Positions 10,491-21,511 of a stretch of 64,000 nt of DNA are shown here, one piece after another. The stretch covers positions 9,253,077 through 9,317,076 of the forward strand of contig JAJEKV010000039.1 of the NCBI GenBank assembly GCA_021234155.1, given 5' to 3'. Under the pieces are notes generated by a model. It was not told the DNA's origin, did no database searches, and saw only the letters and a list, made by a program, of their open reading frames with translations. Within the stretch, counting starts at the first letter, position 1; the number at the start of each line of letters is the position of its first letter. This DNA comes from Isoetes taiwanensis (taxonomy: Eukaryota; Streptophyta; Lycopodiopsida; Isoetales; Isoetaceae). A program made the translations under genes and the position numbers.

Positions 10491-12552
10491 CAAGTTGTTT
10501 GGGCTCCCAATTTATAATGTACCTATCATTTCTATGTTACCTTCTATAAGAATAGACATTGGATGTGTTAGCGGAGAGCAACACATGATCTCGGGAGTAG
10601 TCCTGATGCTGCGGACAACATCTTTACGATGGAGAGAATGTCACATTCCAAATATTTTATACGAAATACGTACAAATACGTGACACGTCACCATGAATAG
10701 TTTATGGTATATTAATTATTCGTGTGATTAATTAAAGGGGCAAGCTATATTATATTAAATACTAATTTAATAGCTACTTATGCAAAATTAGGTTCATTAG
10801 TAATTAATTATGTCAATTAATATTCAACTAATTTAATTAGCAAGTTCCACTTGGGCCAAATCGGTTGGACCAGTGGTAGTTGCTAATTAAAGGTCATTTA
10901 AATTGGGGGATCTCCGTCAAATTGCCCCAAATCAATTTAGGAGACTTTGGAGGAGTTGGAACAGCTTGTTCAACCCCAAAGAGTATGGAGAATTTGAGAG
11001 ACAACGAGTCTAGCCAAGATACTGGTTAGCATGGATAAATAGCTTGAGTTTCTAGTTGTTTATGGGGTAAGGAAGGGCATAGCAAGGCATAGATCTAAAA
11101 AGCTAGTAGGGATATAGATGTTTCTAGCTAGAATCCTATAAATCCCAATAAATGCAGCATGTGTACAAGAGCCCACCTGGCTGTGGATAGTACTTGTGAT
11201 TGAGCACCAGACAACGGACACAATGGTGATATGATGGTAGGGGCCTTGCTGATCGTAGGGCCCCCGATAGTGTGCTAGGCTTATAGTCAGTCACTGAGTG
11301 TGGGCCCGATACTGGGTCGCAGGTATCGTCCCGAAAGAATGTTCCAGGCTTGATTGGTACAGGTGAGCTCGATCTATGGATTTTGGAAGGTTAAGTCGGG
11401 TATTGATGTGTGTCATGACAAAGGGACATGCAACCTGGAATAGTCTCATAGGGTGACTCCATGAGATTACGTCTTTGGAATGCTACAATCATGCCATATC
11501 ATGGTTCAACCTATCTGCAAAGTGTGCACATGAGAAGTGGATGGAGTGGAGTACTCTAGCCAATGTTTTATGCCAGCCAACGCGATTGCATGACTTACTC
11601 TGTTGTTATCTGGAGTCTTGACTGTCAGTTGACCCCTTTTTTAGTCTAAGCTCGAATAGAACCCTCATTTATGATGCATTGTATCTATTCGGTTGATGTT
11701 ATGTTGATGTTCGTATTGATGATGGATGGACTATCCTATATATTATTATGTTTATTGTTGTTGGTGCTAACATGTATGCACACTTTCGCAGTATAGGATA
11801 TCCCAGAGAAGGTCTGGGATGAATGACACCTCTGTATCCTTCGCTCGGACACTTGGCCATCACAAATAGTTTGAGTCAGATGGAGGGCCTTTCTTGGTGA
11901 TAGTGTTGCTGGAAAAGCATTTCTCGTATTTATACGATGGAAGCACTTGGTCAGCTCAATATATTTCCCCCTCTTAGCACCGTAACCCCTCTTGTTGCCA
12001 AATGGGTGGTGCCTACAGGTTCTATAGCCCAATTCGAGTCGTACATGGCGCTGGCTTTGGGATAAGTTGCTCCATCCTAAAGTTTCCGTATTTTAATGGC
12101 AGGTTATCCACAAATGCCTGCATGTTTATGTCATTCAGCATCATTATGATCTTCATATATCTACAATATGCCCATTCTACCTTTTAGGCATTGAGACTCG
12201 TGAGCATTGTCTCTTTATTGTCCAGAGATTCAGCTGACGTGGTCCTGGCTACAAGGTTTGTTTAATAATGCATTGGACTACCAATGCATCCTCTTGGCAT
12301 TCTACCCCAATGCATGGCCCCCAGCTAGACAGAGGGCATTCCATCTTGGTTCTGGTTGGCTTCTGTGGTCGATATGGGAGCGTCGCAGACGTCACATTTT
12401 TTAAGGCATTTATTCATCTGCGCGCAGTGTTATTGTTGTGGCTCAGGATAAGATATTGATGGCTTACAAGTGTTCCTCCTTCGAGCCAAAAGTGAGAGAA
12501 CGTATTTGGATTCAATATCTTCAAATTGGTTCTTATTGTTAATCTTCTATTC
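10491..12552. other. Intergenic, no gene seen
   Basis: AT-rich from 10680 to 10910. A mixed-composition stretch at 11160-11700 has phrases such as GGGCCCGATACTGGGTCGCAGG that look like degraded LTR-retrotransposon sequence, but I find no TG...CA pair, primer site or coding motif. Open frames here are short and overlap on both strands. Confidence 0.4.
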
Positions 12553-12659
12553 TAGCACAAGGCCCCCAAAAATGAACTACTATGTTTAAGTAGTACTGAA
12601 TCATCTAAAAACCATGATATATGTGGTGTTTTATGCATGAATTTATTTGATAGAAGAAA

Positions 12660-12880
12660 ACCACATGGCGTAGTGGTTTGTCAATACTAATATTGGTTTG
12701 TGACATGGTTATCAATGGTGGTCCTCAATAGCGTAGTGGTTTGTTCACTAATCGTGGTTTATGAAGACTATTAGTGGTTTGTGATATGGTTATCAATGGT
12801 GGTTATCAATGCTATAGTGGTTTCTTCACTAATCATGGTTTATGAGATAATTTCGTGCATATAATAGTGGCTTTTTTAAT
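12660..12880. repeat. Subterminal repeats of the CACTA-like element
   Basis: Six or more copies of (T)AGTGGTTT, ATGGTTATCAATGGTGG and TCACTAATC(A/G)TGGTTTATGA are arranged as overlapping direct repeats just inside the left terminus. In CACTA elements such arrays bind the transposase partner (TnpA in En/Spm). That role here is inferred from position and pattern. Confidence 0.7.
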
Positions 12881-13808
12881 CTAGTAATGACATGTTAAAA
12901 CTATCCTAAACTGTGACATGGTTTGGATTAGTAGGGTTTTGTGAAATGAATCATAAGAAATATTGTCTCGATGCCACCTTAAGGCCACTGCACCAAAAGC
13001 TCTTGTATGGGAGTCTTAGGATTAAATTAGAACTTTTAGCTAACTTGCAGATATAAATCAATTATTGGAATGTCCCTTGTGAAAAGTCTCAGCATTTTAG
13101 ATGGGCTTAGAGAATGTTTTAATATGTATTCTAGGATTTACCATGAAGGAATGTTTTTGAGTAATTCTTATATTGGAGAGGGATGACTACTTGAAGTATG
13201 GACTAGATAATGATGCTTCTGGTCGTTTTCTATCTTTCCTTCAATTGCCTTTTTTTTGAAGTTGCACTAAGAGCCAATGTTCATAGGGAGAACACTACCA
13301 CGTCGTCTTGATATCGTCCTTCTTATAAACATGGTAATAGATATACATTTATATATTTGTTTCTCTTTCATATTCTACATTATGTTTAATAGATTGAAAG
13401 TGTAAGCTAACCATGGTAGGTTCTCTTGGTGTCATATTCATGGTTATTAGTCTCCAATGAAGACTCGATTTGGTACATGTAAAGGTGATGGAATGTAGTA
13501 GGTGTCTTTGAAGTTTGGATATTATTTGTATAATTTATGCCATTGATGGATATAAAGTTTTACTTTAGATAGCCATGAAGTTATAGACATGTATACAATA
13601 TGTAATAAAATAACTTGGAGATCCTAGGGGAAATTGATTTGATTGCAGAACGACACCTTTCCTGAAATCATTTAAGTAGACATTTAAGTAATTACAAGTT
13701 CCTCGTGGATTTGTGCAAACATTTAAGTATCATCCAGATCATATTTGGCCTTGGGGAAGTGGTTCTCTATAATGCCTACTAGGCTTGTCTTTTTTTAGTC
13801 TTTTGGAA

Positions 13809-13950
13809 GGAGAAATTTCACTCACCTTGAAATTTCTCCAGGAAATTTCGAGCTGACTTGGCGGGCCACGAGCGGCGGAGCCGCGTAGTGGCGCCGCCAG
13901 GTCTGCTCGAAATTTCCTGGAGAAATTTCAACGGTGAGTGAAATTCTCCG
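13809..13950. repeat. 142-bp palindrome (fold-back)
   Basis: The left arm GAAATTTCACTCACC..TTGAAATTTCTCCAGGAAATTTCGAGC pairs with the right arm over about 45 bp with two mismatches or gaps. Pairing continues weakly into a GC-rich loop (GGCGGGCC...GGCGCCGCC). Transcribed, it would make a long hairpin. It lies inside the CACTA-like element and shares its 30-bp arm unit with the neighbouring inverted-repeat element. Confidence 0.8.
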
Positions 13951-14640
13951 ACGAAATTTTGTTCGCCTTAAAATTTCTCCCGTTCTTGATTGATTCTAGT
14001 CTTGGCTTTGCGTTTCTGGCATTTCCAGCGGTTCCAGCCATGGCTATGGTTCCAGCGTTTCCGGCCTTGGCTATGGCATTTCTGGCGTTTCCAGCCATGG
14101 CTATGGTGTTTCTGGCGGGTCTGATTTTGCACTCTGCACTCTATTACATTTGATAGGTGTTTACACTGTATGCAGGAGGCCTTCGTTCTGCGGATTAAAC
14201 TCGTCTGCAAGAATCGAGTCCTGAAGAATCAAGCTGAAAAAACTCCTGATATTAGGATCATTGTGTTTGGAAGAAGATAGAAAGGAAATAAAAACACGAA
14301 TCGGCCCTGAAAGGTGAAGATCATGGAAGAATAGTGAAAAAAATCCCATGTTTGCACATTGTTTTTGCTGTGAAAAATCCCAAATATCCTCTGTTTTTTC
14401 TTCACATCAGTGCGCACGGAAGAATCTGGCCCCTTTGGACCATCGTCCATGAAGATGGACGTGCTACAGTTCCAGCCGACTACAGGGCAGAAGCAGAGTG
14501 CACAAGCAGAGGAGAAGGCGCAGTGCAAAAGCAAAGTAGAAAGCGGCGCCGCCAAAACCGCAAAGACAATTCACCAGACTTTTTCGCCCTAAAAAAACGA
14601 GTCAAATAAGGGCGAAATTTTAAGGTGATCAAAATTTCGT
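13951..14640. mobile_element. 690-bp element with 30-bp inverted ends
   Basis: CGAAATTTTGTTCGCCTTAAAATTTC at the left and its near-perfect inverse at 14610-14640 (GAAATTTTAAGGTGATCAAAATTTCG) frame the segment. The same unit occurs twice more, inverted to each other, in the adjacent palindrome, so the two may be one composite fold-back element. No clear target duplication. Inside lie a short tandem repeat (14005-14115) and a GC-rich GGCGCCGCC motif near 14544. Confidence 0.6.
14005..14115 (+). repeat. Degenerate minisatellite
   Basis: Three to four imperfect copies of a roughly 28-bp unit built on GTTTCTGGCGTTTCCAGCC and ATGGCTATG. In one frame it reads as a run of alanine, phenylalanine, proline and methionine, which is a by-product of the repeat and not a gene. 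Confidence 0.6.
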
Positions 14641-15103
14641 ACCTTTAATATATTTGGTATCTTGTTCTTCATCATCTCTATTGTGATGGGAATGCATTCT
14701 GGGTATAGTTTATGGCTTTGAATTTGTGGGGTGGGGAAGGGGATGTGTGTGCAAGTGTTTCTATTTTCATATCTCATGTTGGGGAAAAGGTGCCTTGTGG
14801 CTTAATTTATATTATATATTTTTGAGAGATGGGATGCACCTAGGCAAAATTCTACGTTGGGGGCATTTGAAATTTTAAAATGTCTAGCACCATCATTAAT
14901 GGAGATGCCAACATTCAAAGGCCCCGCTATTTTTTTTTTTAATTATTGCTCCGTTTCCCGCTTGCTCCGTTTCCCACATTTGCCTCTTTGTGTGGGTTCA
15001 GCTTGGCGTTCCGGTACCTTTTGTAGTTTTCCATTGAGGTTTCTTAAGCCTTTGATGGGATCGTTTGGCTCCTTTTGATTTATTTCATTCTTGCCCTATG
15101 CAG

Positions 15104-15335
15104 ATATAGTATGGGCATCCGCCAGAAGCTGGCAAACGAATTTGGTTCTTCTCCAAATAAGGAAGGAAAACTTGGGCGCCAAGCAGAATCTGATGTTATT
15201 GTGACCAGTAAAAGAAGCCCTGACTATGCTCTTGAGCTTTCAAGTTCTCGATTTTGTGGGGTACGCCCTGGTGATGGATGGAGTGGACGGATGGAAGACA
15301 GCATATTGCACGGTTGCATTCCAGTCATAATCCAG
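15104..15335 (+). pseudogene. Single exon of a GT47 exostosin-family glycosyltransferase
   Basis: The exon lies between an acceptor (TTGCCCTATGCAG, 15103) and a GC donor (CAG|GCAAGC, 15335). It encodes about 77 residues: MGIRQKLANEF, SSPNKEGKLGRQ, DVIVTS, then FCGVRPGDGWSGRMEDS and GCIPVII. This is the C-terminal half of the exostosin (GT47) domain of Golgi glycosyltransferases, where the GDGWS..MEDS.L.GCIPVII block is part of the sugar-nucleotide site. The next exon of the family (it should start DGI.LPYE) is not found downstream, nor any upstream exon. Because the exon and its intron borders sit inside a CACTA-like element, it is best read as a captured genomic fragment, not a working gene. 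A host gene with very long introns into which the element ends fell by chance is less likely. Confidence 0.8.
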
Positions 15336-16930
15336 GCAAGCTATCATAGTTTATTTGTTGTTCCGCAGTGACCATAGTAAAGTCTATCTCTTTTCATAAT
15401 GCTTACTTCGAATAGCAGGCAAGTTTCTGTATTGCTTTCAGACTTTGTTGGAGTTCATTAATCTCTTGCATGGTTTTTATTTTAGAACAGATTCAATCAA
15501 TTCGGCCTCTGGACTATAGCTTGGGGGCTTTCATATTCGTTTGCCATGTAGGCCTTTCTTGCAGTTTTTTTGCGCTCAACTGGACGCTTCATGCAGGTGT
15601 GGTTTTCACGAGTTCAATGTTTTCGATTTTGCATGCCTCGGCAATGCAAAGTTGTGCTATATATTTGTTAAAGAACATTAAATTTATTATATCAATGTGG
15701 GCTAAAGATTTAACATCAACCATTTCTGAACTATTTTGCAGAATATTTGATTTGATCATACTGGGCTTGTGCTTCACCGGCATTATAAGGCATTATAAGA
15801 CATTCAACAAGATTGTTGTTTCTATATCATTTGGTATGGTTTTTACAAACCGTTAGTAGTTTTTTCGTATGTTCTGCTGCACCTGGAATATCTTACTTCT
15901 TGGCATGATTTATTCTGCAACTTTTGCTTAAAAGGATTAGCTTGTGGCAGAATATAGTTTTTGCAAATTGTTAATTGCTTTTTGGTCTGTTACACCTTAA
16001 TTCTAGAATCGCTTACTTTCTTGGCATAATCTGTTTGCATCTTTTGCCTAAAAGGTTTATGTGGTGGCATGTGCATTCTTGTGTTCTTGCCACGGGGGAT
16101 TTGGTTGATGTGGCATGATTTACGTCCTTGCTGATTTGGTATATATGATCTATTGGCAACCGATACTTAAGAGGATCAAGATATGTTCCTTATAGAGTAA
16201 TTGCACTCGCCTCTGTGCAAACTGCTATGAATGAGGTGAGTATTTTTTTTATGTCATTTATTTATTGTGATAAGGCCGACACAAAAGCTAGAAAACTCCT
16301 GAGATTTGCAGACATCTAAAGGTAGAAATCTGTGCAGCTTGTCTTTATTTAAGCAAGATGGTATATAACGCTGAACTGCGGCTTTGTTTCCAAAAATTTA
16401 CATATATAGATTGCTCAGATATTCTTGTTCAGTGATGTTTTTTAAATTTGTGTGTCTTTTTAGGCAACCTGGATTAGAAAATACAAAATAGGATACAGAA
16501 GTTTCTATAATGAATTAACAATAATTTTTTTAGAAGTTTCAAAGTTTTTGTCATTTAGATGGACCAAATGGAAATACTAGGGTTCAAATCCCTAGCTCTT
16601 GTGGTGTATGCTACTATATGCTTATATTCAAGTCCATATACAGCTTATTAGACATCACAATAGTGCAAATAAATCCTAATTCTTGCTAGTTTATGGCCAT
16701 ATATATGTTTGTAAATATTGATATTTTGATATAAGATTTTTGCATTAATTTCCTTAATGGTTTGTCCAAGGAACCTTTCTTAACCTGTTATATAAAGCAA
16801 GATCAATTACACAATATAAACATCAAGAATATGATAAAAAAAACATGTAACAACTTCATGGAAAAAACATTGACCACTTATGTCTTTAAATGGCAATGGT
16901 TTCTAAGGTGTGCATGTATTGTTATATTTA
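15336..16930. other. Interior of the CACTA-like element, no gene identified
   Basis: Mostly intron-like T-rich sequence. One exon-like stretch at about 16168-16237 (YVPYRVIALASVQTAMNE, followed by GTGAGT) has good splice borders but no family match. A hairpin ACTAGGGTTCAAATCCCTAG at 16577-16596 looks like a tRNA T-arm and B box, without the rest of a tRNA. Confidence 0.4.
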
Positions 16931-17618
16931 GGGAAATTTACCAAAATAACCTTAATTGTTCACTTAATTCCCAAAAAGCCCTTTGTATTTTTTAAATTCC
17001 CAAAATGCCCTTAAGTATTTTCCCAAATAAAACTTGTATTTTATAAATTACCAAAAATCATGTTTTCACAATAGATGGTCATTCTTTACACAGGGAAGTG
17101 TTTCTTATAGATCACAACAATCTGGAAAATAAATTTTGGAACATCATATTAAGACAAAATATGCAATGGAAATATCAAATAGGATTTCTGCAACTGTGTT
17201 CATTATGGCCACCATCAACAGAACGTGTGCACTTGTATACACGCTTTTCTCTATCCCCGTCTTCTGCCCTATCTTGTTTCCTTTTAGGCCTGCCAGGTGG
17301 ACGACATGTTGTAGAAGGTAGCATTTCATTATTTTCAAGAAATTCAATATCTGGTGGATAAATAGCTCTAACATATGAATAGCAAAATGATCTCAACAAA
17401 TAACCTGAATTGGTTTCAAATTCTTGTGATTTGCAAAAAACACTTCCCCGTGTCAAGAATGAGCAACTATTGTGAAAACGTATTTTTTAGTGATTTTTAT
17501 AATACAAAGAGCTATTTGGGAAAATACTTAAGAATTAAGGGCATTTTGGGAATTTAAAAAATACAAAGGGCTTTTTGGAAATTAAGCGAACAATTAAGGT
17601 TATTTTGGTAAATTTCCC
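16931..17618 (-). mobile_element. Mutator-like (MULE) deletion derivative
   Basis: 688 bp. The ends GGGAAATTTACC and GGTAAATTTCCC are inverted, and similarity continues about 140 bp inward on both sides. An exact 9-bp duplication TTATATTTA flanks it (16922-16930 and 17619-17627), the hallmark of Mutator elements. Between the arms, the minus strand keeps the last part of a MURA-type transposase. It inserted into the older CACTA-like element. Confidence 0.93.
17175..17410 (-). pseudogene. MULE transposase C-terminus
   Basis: The minus-strand frame reads CYSYVRAIYPPDIEF, then RPPGRPKRKQDR and KRVYKCTR, ending GGHNEHSCRNP. This is the C-terminal signature of MURA/FAR1-like transposases: a Y....P tract, an RPPGRPKK basic hinge and a CCHC zinc knuckle (C..C...GHN...C). 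The second knuckle cysteine is replaced (KCTRSVDGGHN), so the motif is damaged. The DDE core is absent. The remnant shows that this short element arose by internal deletion of an autonomous MULE. Confidence 0.88.
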
Positions 17619-17627
17619 TTATATTTA

Positions 17628-18066
17628 TGAAACTAATGCCATTGATTTGTCCTTATCATTAAATAGGTTAAAGTTGCAAGCCTTGGCTATCTTGATGAAG
17701 GAACCATTATACTTTTTGAGGGAAAAAATGGGATATTTTGTTGTAAGGAACAACATTGGCTCATACAAAAAGCTGAAGACAACTTCATTGGGTTGCACAA
17801 AAAATTAATGTAGAAATCATCACTATTAGACAGTTAGACCACATGTTTAAAACATGGCAGTAAAGCGCTATTAAAAACAAGTATTAAAGACTAGCTTCCA
17901 TTAAACCATGATGGTGAATTGTTATAAGAAACTAGGACAATAAATCATATGTATGAACCACCTTATATAACTATTCATTGTTAATCAACATATTAACCCA
18001 CAAAATAATATTACTTTACTATAGTGGTTTCATGCAAAAATTGTTGTGAAAAACTGATAACAATTA
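17628..18066. other. Right interior and subterminal zone of the CACTA-like element
   Basis: A short exon-like frame after an acceptor at 17669 (VKVASLGYLDEGTIILFE) has no match that I can name. From 17830 the sequence has AAACCATGATGG, GAACCACC and TATAGTGGTTTCATG motifs that echo the left subterminal repeats. Confidence 0.45.
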
Positions 18067-18087
18067 ATTTTTGGGGGCCTTGTGTAG

Positions 18088-20405
18088 AGTAAGTACATTG
18101 TGCTTCAGGCTCGTGTTCATGTTGCATCTTCTTGTGCTTACACAGTTAGATGAGACATGTACATTCTGTACTTTTCATATCTGATTAATAAACATTTTGC
18201 TTTCATCCTCCAAAAAAAAGAGAAAGAAAAGAAAAAGAATATGTCAACGCAGTGTTTGGCTTATCGAACTCCACTAACTTTATTCCAGCAAATTCTTTGT
18301 TCGCCTGAGAAAACCCGCATTCAACTGATTAGCAGAGTTATTGAAGAACAAAATACATTGGGATGCATTGTGTGAATATACTATAATGACATTGTTGGCC
18401 ACCCATTTTCCAAATCAATGAGATCTTATCATCCTTTATGCAGGCCCCAAACAAGGCTAAGCATGACACATTATAAGTTCTAAAAGATGAAACTATAAAA
18501 GGTCAATAACCCATGGTAGGTTTTGTCAATTCCATGGTAAACACATGGTCCTCAAGTTATCTGATGAGACTAATCATCCATTTTATTGGCTCCCAGAATA
18601 AGCATATTCGCTTAAGCAAATCAAGTGGAGTTGCTTGGGCGAATCACGCAAATCCACGTGTGCATGTAGCCGCAAATTGAGATTCGATATGACACATGGT
18701 ATTTCAATTTGGAAATTGAGGGGTTGCCTGATGGACTCGCACAAACAAATCATCCTCATAGCATGCTACACCATGTCTATGGCAACCCCTAGAGCACAAA
18801 CATTTTTTTTAAATATCTCATCATGGGGGATTTGCTTAAGCCAATCTGATGGAAGGCAAAAATTAAGGAACTTTTACATCTGAAGCTATGAAATAGACTT
18901 GGCTAAAGTATATCAAAAGTTGAAGTTGAAAGCTTCTAAGGTTTGATTACACTTTCCAATTTGTTCTGGCTATACTTTCTTACATTTGGCTAAACTTTAA
19001 TTTTTTTCTAAAAAAAGAAAACTTCTACGATTTTGCTATGTTGCACGAAATTTAAGACCGAAATAATAGTCGACCATAATCTAAATATAATTGAGTGTGT
19101 TATTTTTCTTGTTCCTTTTTTGTTTTGCACCACAATCTAGGCTCACATTCTCATGCCACATTTTTTTTATTGATCAATCTCTTCAAAAAGCATCTGGCTA
19201 TTGCGATCGGGCAAACTGGATTCAGTTTTGATCCATGGCATGCAGGCATGGCAAGCTATGGCACAAGCATCCTCAGTTGAAAAGTTGATTCCCAAATACA
19301 TTAAAAGTTTGAGATTGTGAGAAAACAAGTAATGTTTATGGCTTATGCTGACGATATTTATTTGATGTGGATGGGAAGTCACAGTTTGCAGCTTGAATGT
19401 GGGTGGCTGCGAATAAAGCTATGTGCAAGTGGACAAAAAATATTATCCAAACTCAAAACAATAACAATTTATCGGTATAAAAAAAAACAATATCTCCCGC
19501 GCGCGCCAGTAATGGGTGCGGCGCATGTGTTATGTGTTATGAGATGTTAGAATTTGTTTTTTTTTCAAGGCAAAACATGGAATGTAGATCACTATGGTTT
19601 ACATAACATAAAATTTTGAAATGGAATGGACCGTAGGTACTTGTTATGAACATTGAAATAAAAAGAGGCAACAAACATACAATTCCTATACAATTCCTTA
19701 GGTATGGAAATGTTTAAAAATGTATTAAGATCAAACTGCTATCAATAAGGAGATGACTCTGTTGACCCAAAGTTTTCTTTCGGAGCTCCCACCACTCTTG
19801 AAGGTATTCCCCCAAAAGCCTCGTGTAGAACAAAATTCTTAGTGCAAAGGAACTCACACAGAAAACTTTTACATTCACAAAGTCTGCACCTTGACAGGTC
19901 CAGTTATCTTATCATTCCCCGCATAATTACAACTTCCTTGCTGTAACCAGTTCAAGTGTCTGCAAGGCAGTTTCAAGTGCCTGCATGGCCGCTAGCATGT
20001 TTAAAACAAGGTATTTGTGTCACTTTCCCTAGACTCAATAATGCCACGAAGAAGGATCACTTTCCTTTTCGTCATCATTAAGGAAACCCTGTCAGTTTAG
20101 CATCATCAATTTTTTTTAAGCCTTTGGAGATATCTATAAGAAGTATTTCAGGGTTATAGAATCCTCACTTATTTGAATAGCACAAAGATGATCTAATTTC
20201 ATGTCATAGACAAACTGATATGAAGTTTACCATAAACATTAAATGGATCTGCACCTGCGGCTGTCCTTTAAAAATTTATTGTCATTTATATCATTTACAA
20301 AGAGCAGCATTTTTACATCAATAAAAAAACTGTTCACCTTATCCTTCCATATCCATGGCATCTTGAGATATTTAGCTACAAGCAATTTGTTGGCTATTTT
20401 TTACA
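18088..20405. other. Intergenic, no gene seen
   Basis: Contains nested inverted motifs at 18614-18845 (GCTTAAGCAAATC against GATTTGCTTAAGC, and GGGGTTGCC against GGCAACCCC), which suggests a degraded fold-back element. Several TTGGCTAAA motifs (18899-19000) recall the hAT MITE family. Open frames are short and low-complexity. The 300 bases before 20406 would be the 3' flank of the minus-strand gene. Confidence 0.4.
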
Positions 20406-21506
20406 TCATAAGACAGGATAATCTAGGTCCTCTTCAATGCCTAAATCATCAACTTGTTTATTACACAACATGTTCTTCCTACTTGAGTTATTTTCAGCAA
20501 GAGACCATTCAAGCAGAGCCTTTGTCTGAGCGCCATTTACCGGGTAAGTTGTATCCCATCCCATTGCCATGCCCATGTCTTCCATTGTTTTGCGCATAAC
20601 CTGGTTTTCAACATAAAGAAAATGCAGCCTTTGTCTCATAGATGTGCACAAAACAGCAACTTCAGAAAGTTCCTTGTTTTCTTCAGATGCTCCCAATGAT
20701 ATGTCCTCACTTTCTACTGCCAATTTTTTGCCATGCAATCTTGAGAATTCTGATCTTTCTAAACTGAACTTATCAAATGAAAGTATAGGCAGTTGCCAAG
20801 AAGGTAAGAAATTAGTTCCACTAACAGGAGCTGCAATTTCCATGCGCCAACGAATGCCAGCCACCATCTTCTTACCAAGAGGAAGACTGCTGTGAACAAT
20901 AAGCTTCCATGCATCCTTTCTTTCAGCAACTGCATTCTTTACACAAATCTGCTCTTTGTGCCCAGGACTGGGTTCCTCAAATTTCGCTTTTTCCTTCTCA
21001 AGACTCATTTCCATAGGTTTAGGCTTATCATAGAAGCCTTGATTAGAAAAAGCTTCTCTCAATTTAGGACTGAATAAAGCCTTGGTCCTCTCAGTTATAT
21101 TTACAAAGGCTCTGGCACTGTGAAGAACTGCAGGAATTGGCATAGCATTGGTAGATTTTCTAAGGCCAAAGTCCCCAAAAGATGGCTTTAGGCTTAGAAT
21201 CAGTGATGCAGGTCCCCTTCTAGACAGACCAAGTTCTGCACCCAAAAGAAATGGTGATCCAGCTGCAGAATCCCATTGCCCAAATGCCATTTTAAAGATT
21301 AACGAAAAAGGGTTTGATTCGTTAGGTTTATAGTTAACCCTGGAGCTAAAACCTAGTGCATTATGAATTCCTACATGAACACACAGCTCGTCACCGGACG
21401 CTGCAACGACGAGTCCTGACGAGAGCGGCAGTCCTAAGAGAGCAAAGGAGAGCTTGGTTCTGAGCAGAGGCTCTTTTCCATCTCTTAGTGTCAGAGATGC
21501 CTTCAT
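20406..21506 (-). CDS. Conserved land-plant protein of unknown function
   Basis: 366 residues in one exon. The N-terminus MKASLTLRDGKEPLLRTKLS, the phrase LGLPLSSGLV and the block NPFSLIFK followed by GAELGLSRRGPASLILSLKP and FGDFGLRKS agree with my memory of an unnamed plant family that starts MKASLKFR and repeats short beta-strand-like phrases. I cannot assign a role. Alternating hydrophobic strands in the first 130 residues would fit a beta-rich or barrel-like fold. A second conserved part (WKLIVHSSLPLGKKMVAGIRW) follows a low-complexity linker. The C-terminus has a short coiled-coil stretch (RQRLHFLYVENQVMRKTMEDM). No targeting peptide or membrane helix is evident. The start at 21506 is preceded by a minimal upstream ORF. 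Confidence 0.85.
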   Translation of the reverse strand: MKASLTLRDGKEPLLRTKLSFALLGLPLSSGLVVAASGDELCVHVGIHNALGFSSRVNYKPNESNPFSLIFKMAFGQWDSAAGSPFLLGAELGLSRRGPASLILSLKPSFGDFGLRKSTNAMPIPAVLHSARAFVNITERTKALFSPKLREAFSNQGFYDKPKPMEMSLEKEKAKFEEPSPGHKEQICVKNAVAERKDAWKLIVHSSLPLGKKMVAGIRWRMEIAAPVSGTNFLPSWQLPILSFDKFSLERSEFSRLHGKKLAVESEDISLGASEENKELSEVAVLCTSMRQRLHFLYVENQVMRKTMEDMGMAMGWDTTYPVNGAQTKALLEWSLAENNSSRKNMLCNKQVDDLGIEEDLDYPVL

Positions 21507-21511
21507 TTCAT
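21503..21511 (-). promoter_or_regulatory. Three-codon upstream ORF overlapping the start codon
   Basis: On the minus strand the sequence is ATGAAATGAAGG. The first ATG opens ATG AAA TGA, whose stop overlaps the true ATG. A ribosome starting there would make two residues, stop, and could slip back to the main ATG. Such start-stop-like uORFs can dampen translation. Whether the transcript includes it depends on the cap site. Confidence 0.5.

Larger units (their letters stand above)
12556..18084. mobile_element. Large CACTA-like non-autonomous element (5.5 kb)
   Basis: The left end CACAAGGCCCCCAAAAAT (12556-12573) is the exact reverse complement of the right end at 18067-18084. TAG flanks both sides (12553-12555 and 18085-18087). 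A CAC start with a 3-bp target duplication fits the CACTA superfamily. Next to the left end, TAGTGGTTT and its variants are repeated many times (12670-12870), and related motifs lie near the right end (17830-18045), as subterminal repeats do. No transposase is seen. The element holds fold-back sequences, a host GT47 exon and a later MULE insertion. It would depend on a transposase made elsewhere. Confidence 0.8.

Noticed and set aside
11160-11700. Degraded LTR of a Gypsy/Copia element
   Set aside because: No paired LTR, primer binding site, polypurine tract or pol motif could be found in the window.
13938-14153. Alanine/phenylalanine/proline-rich small membrane-like protein
   Set aside because: The peptide is the translation of a degenerate minisatellite; the periodicity is in the DNA.
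16577-16596. T-arm-like hairpin as a tRNA gene
   Set aside because: No acceptor, D or anticodon arms at the right distance.
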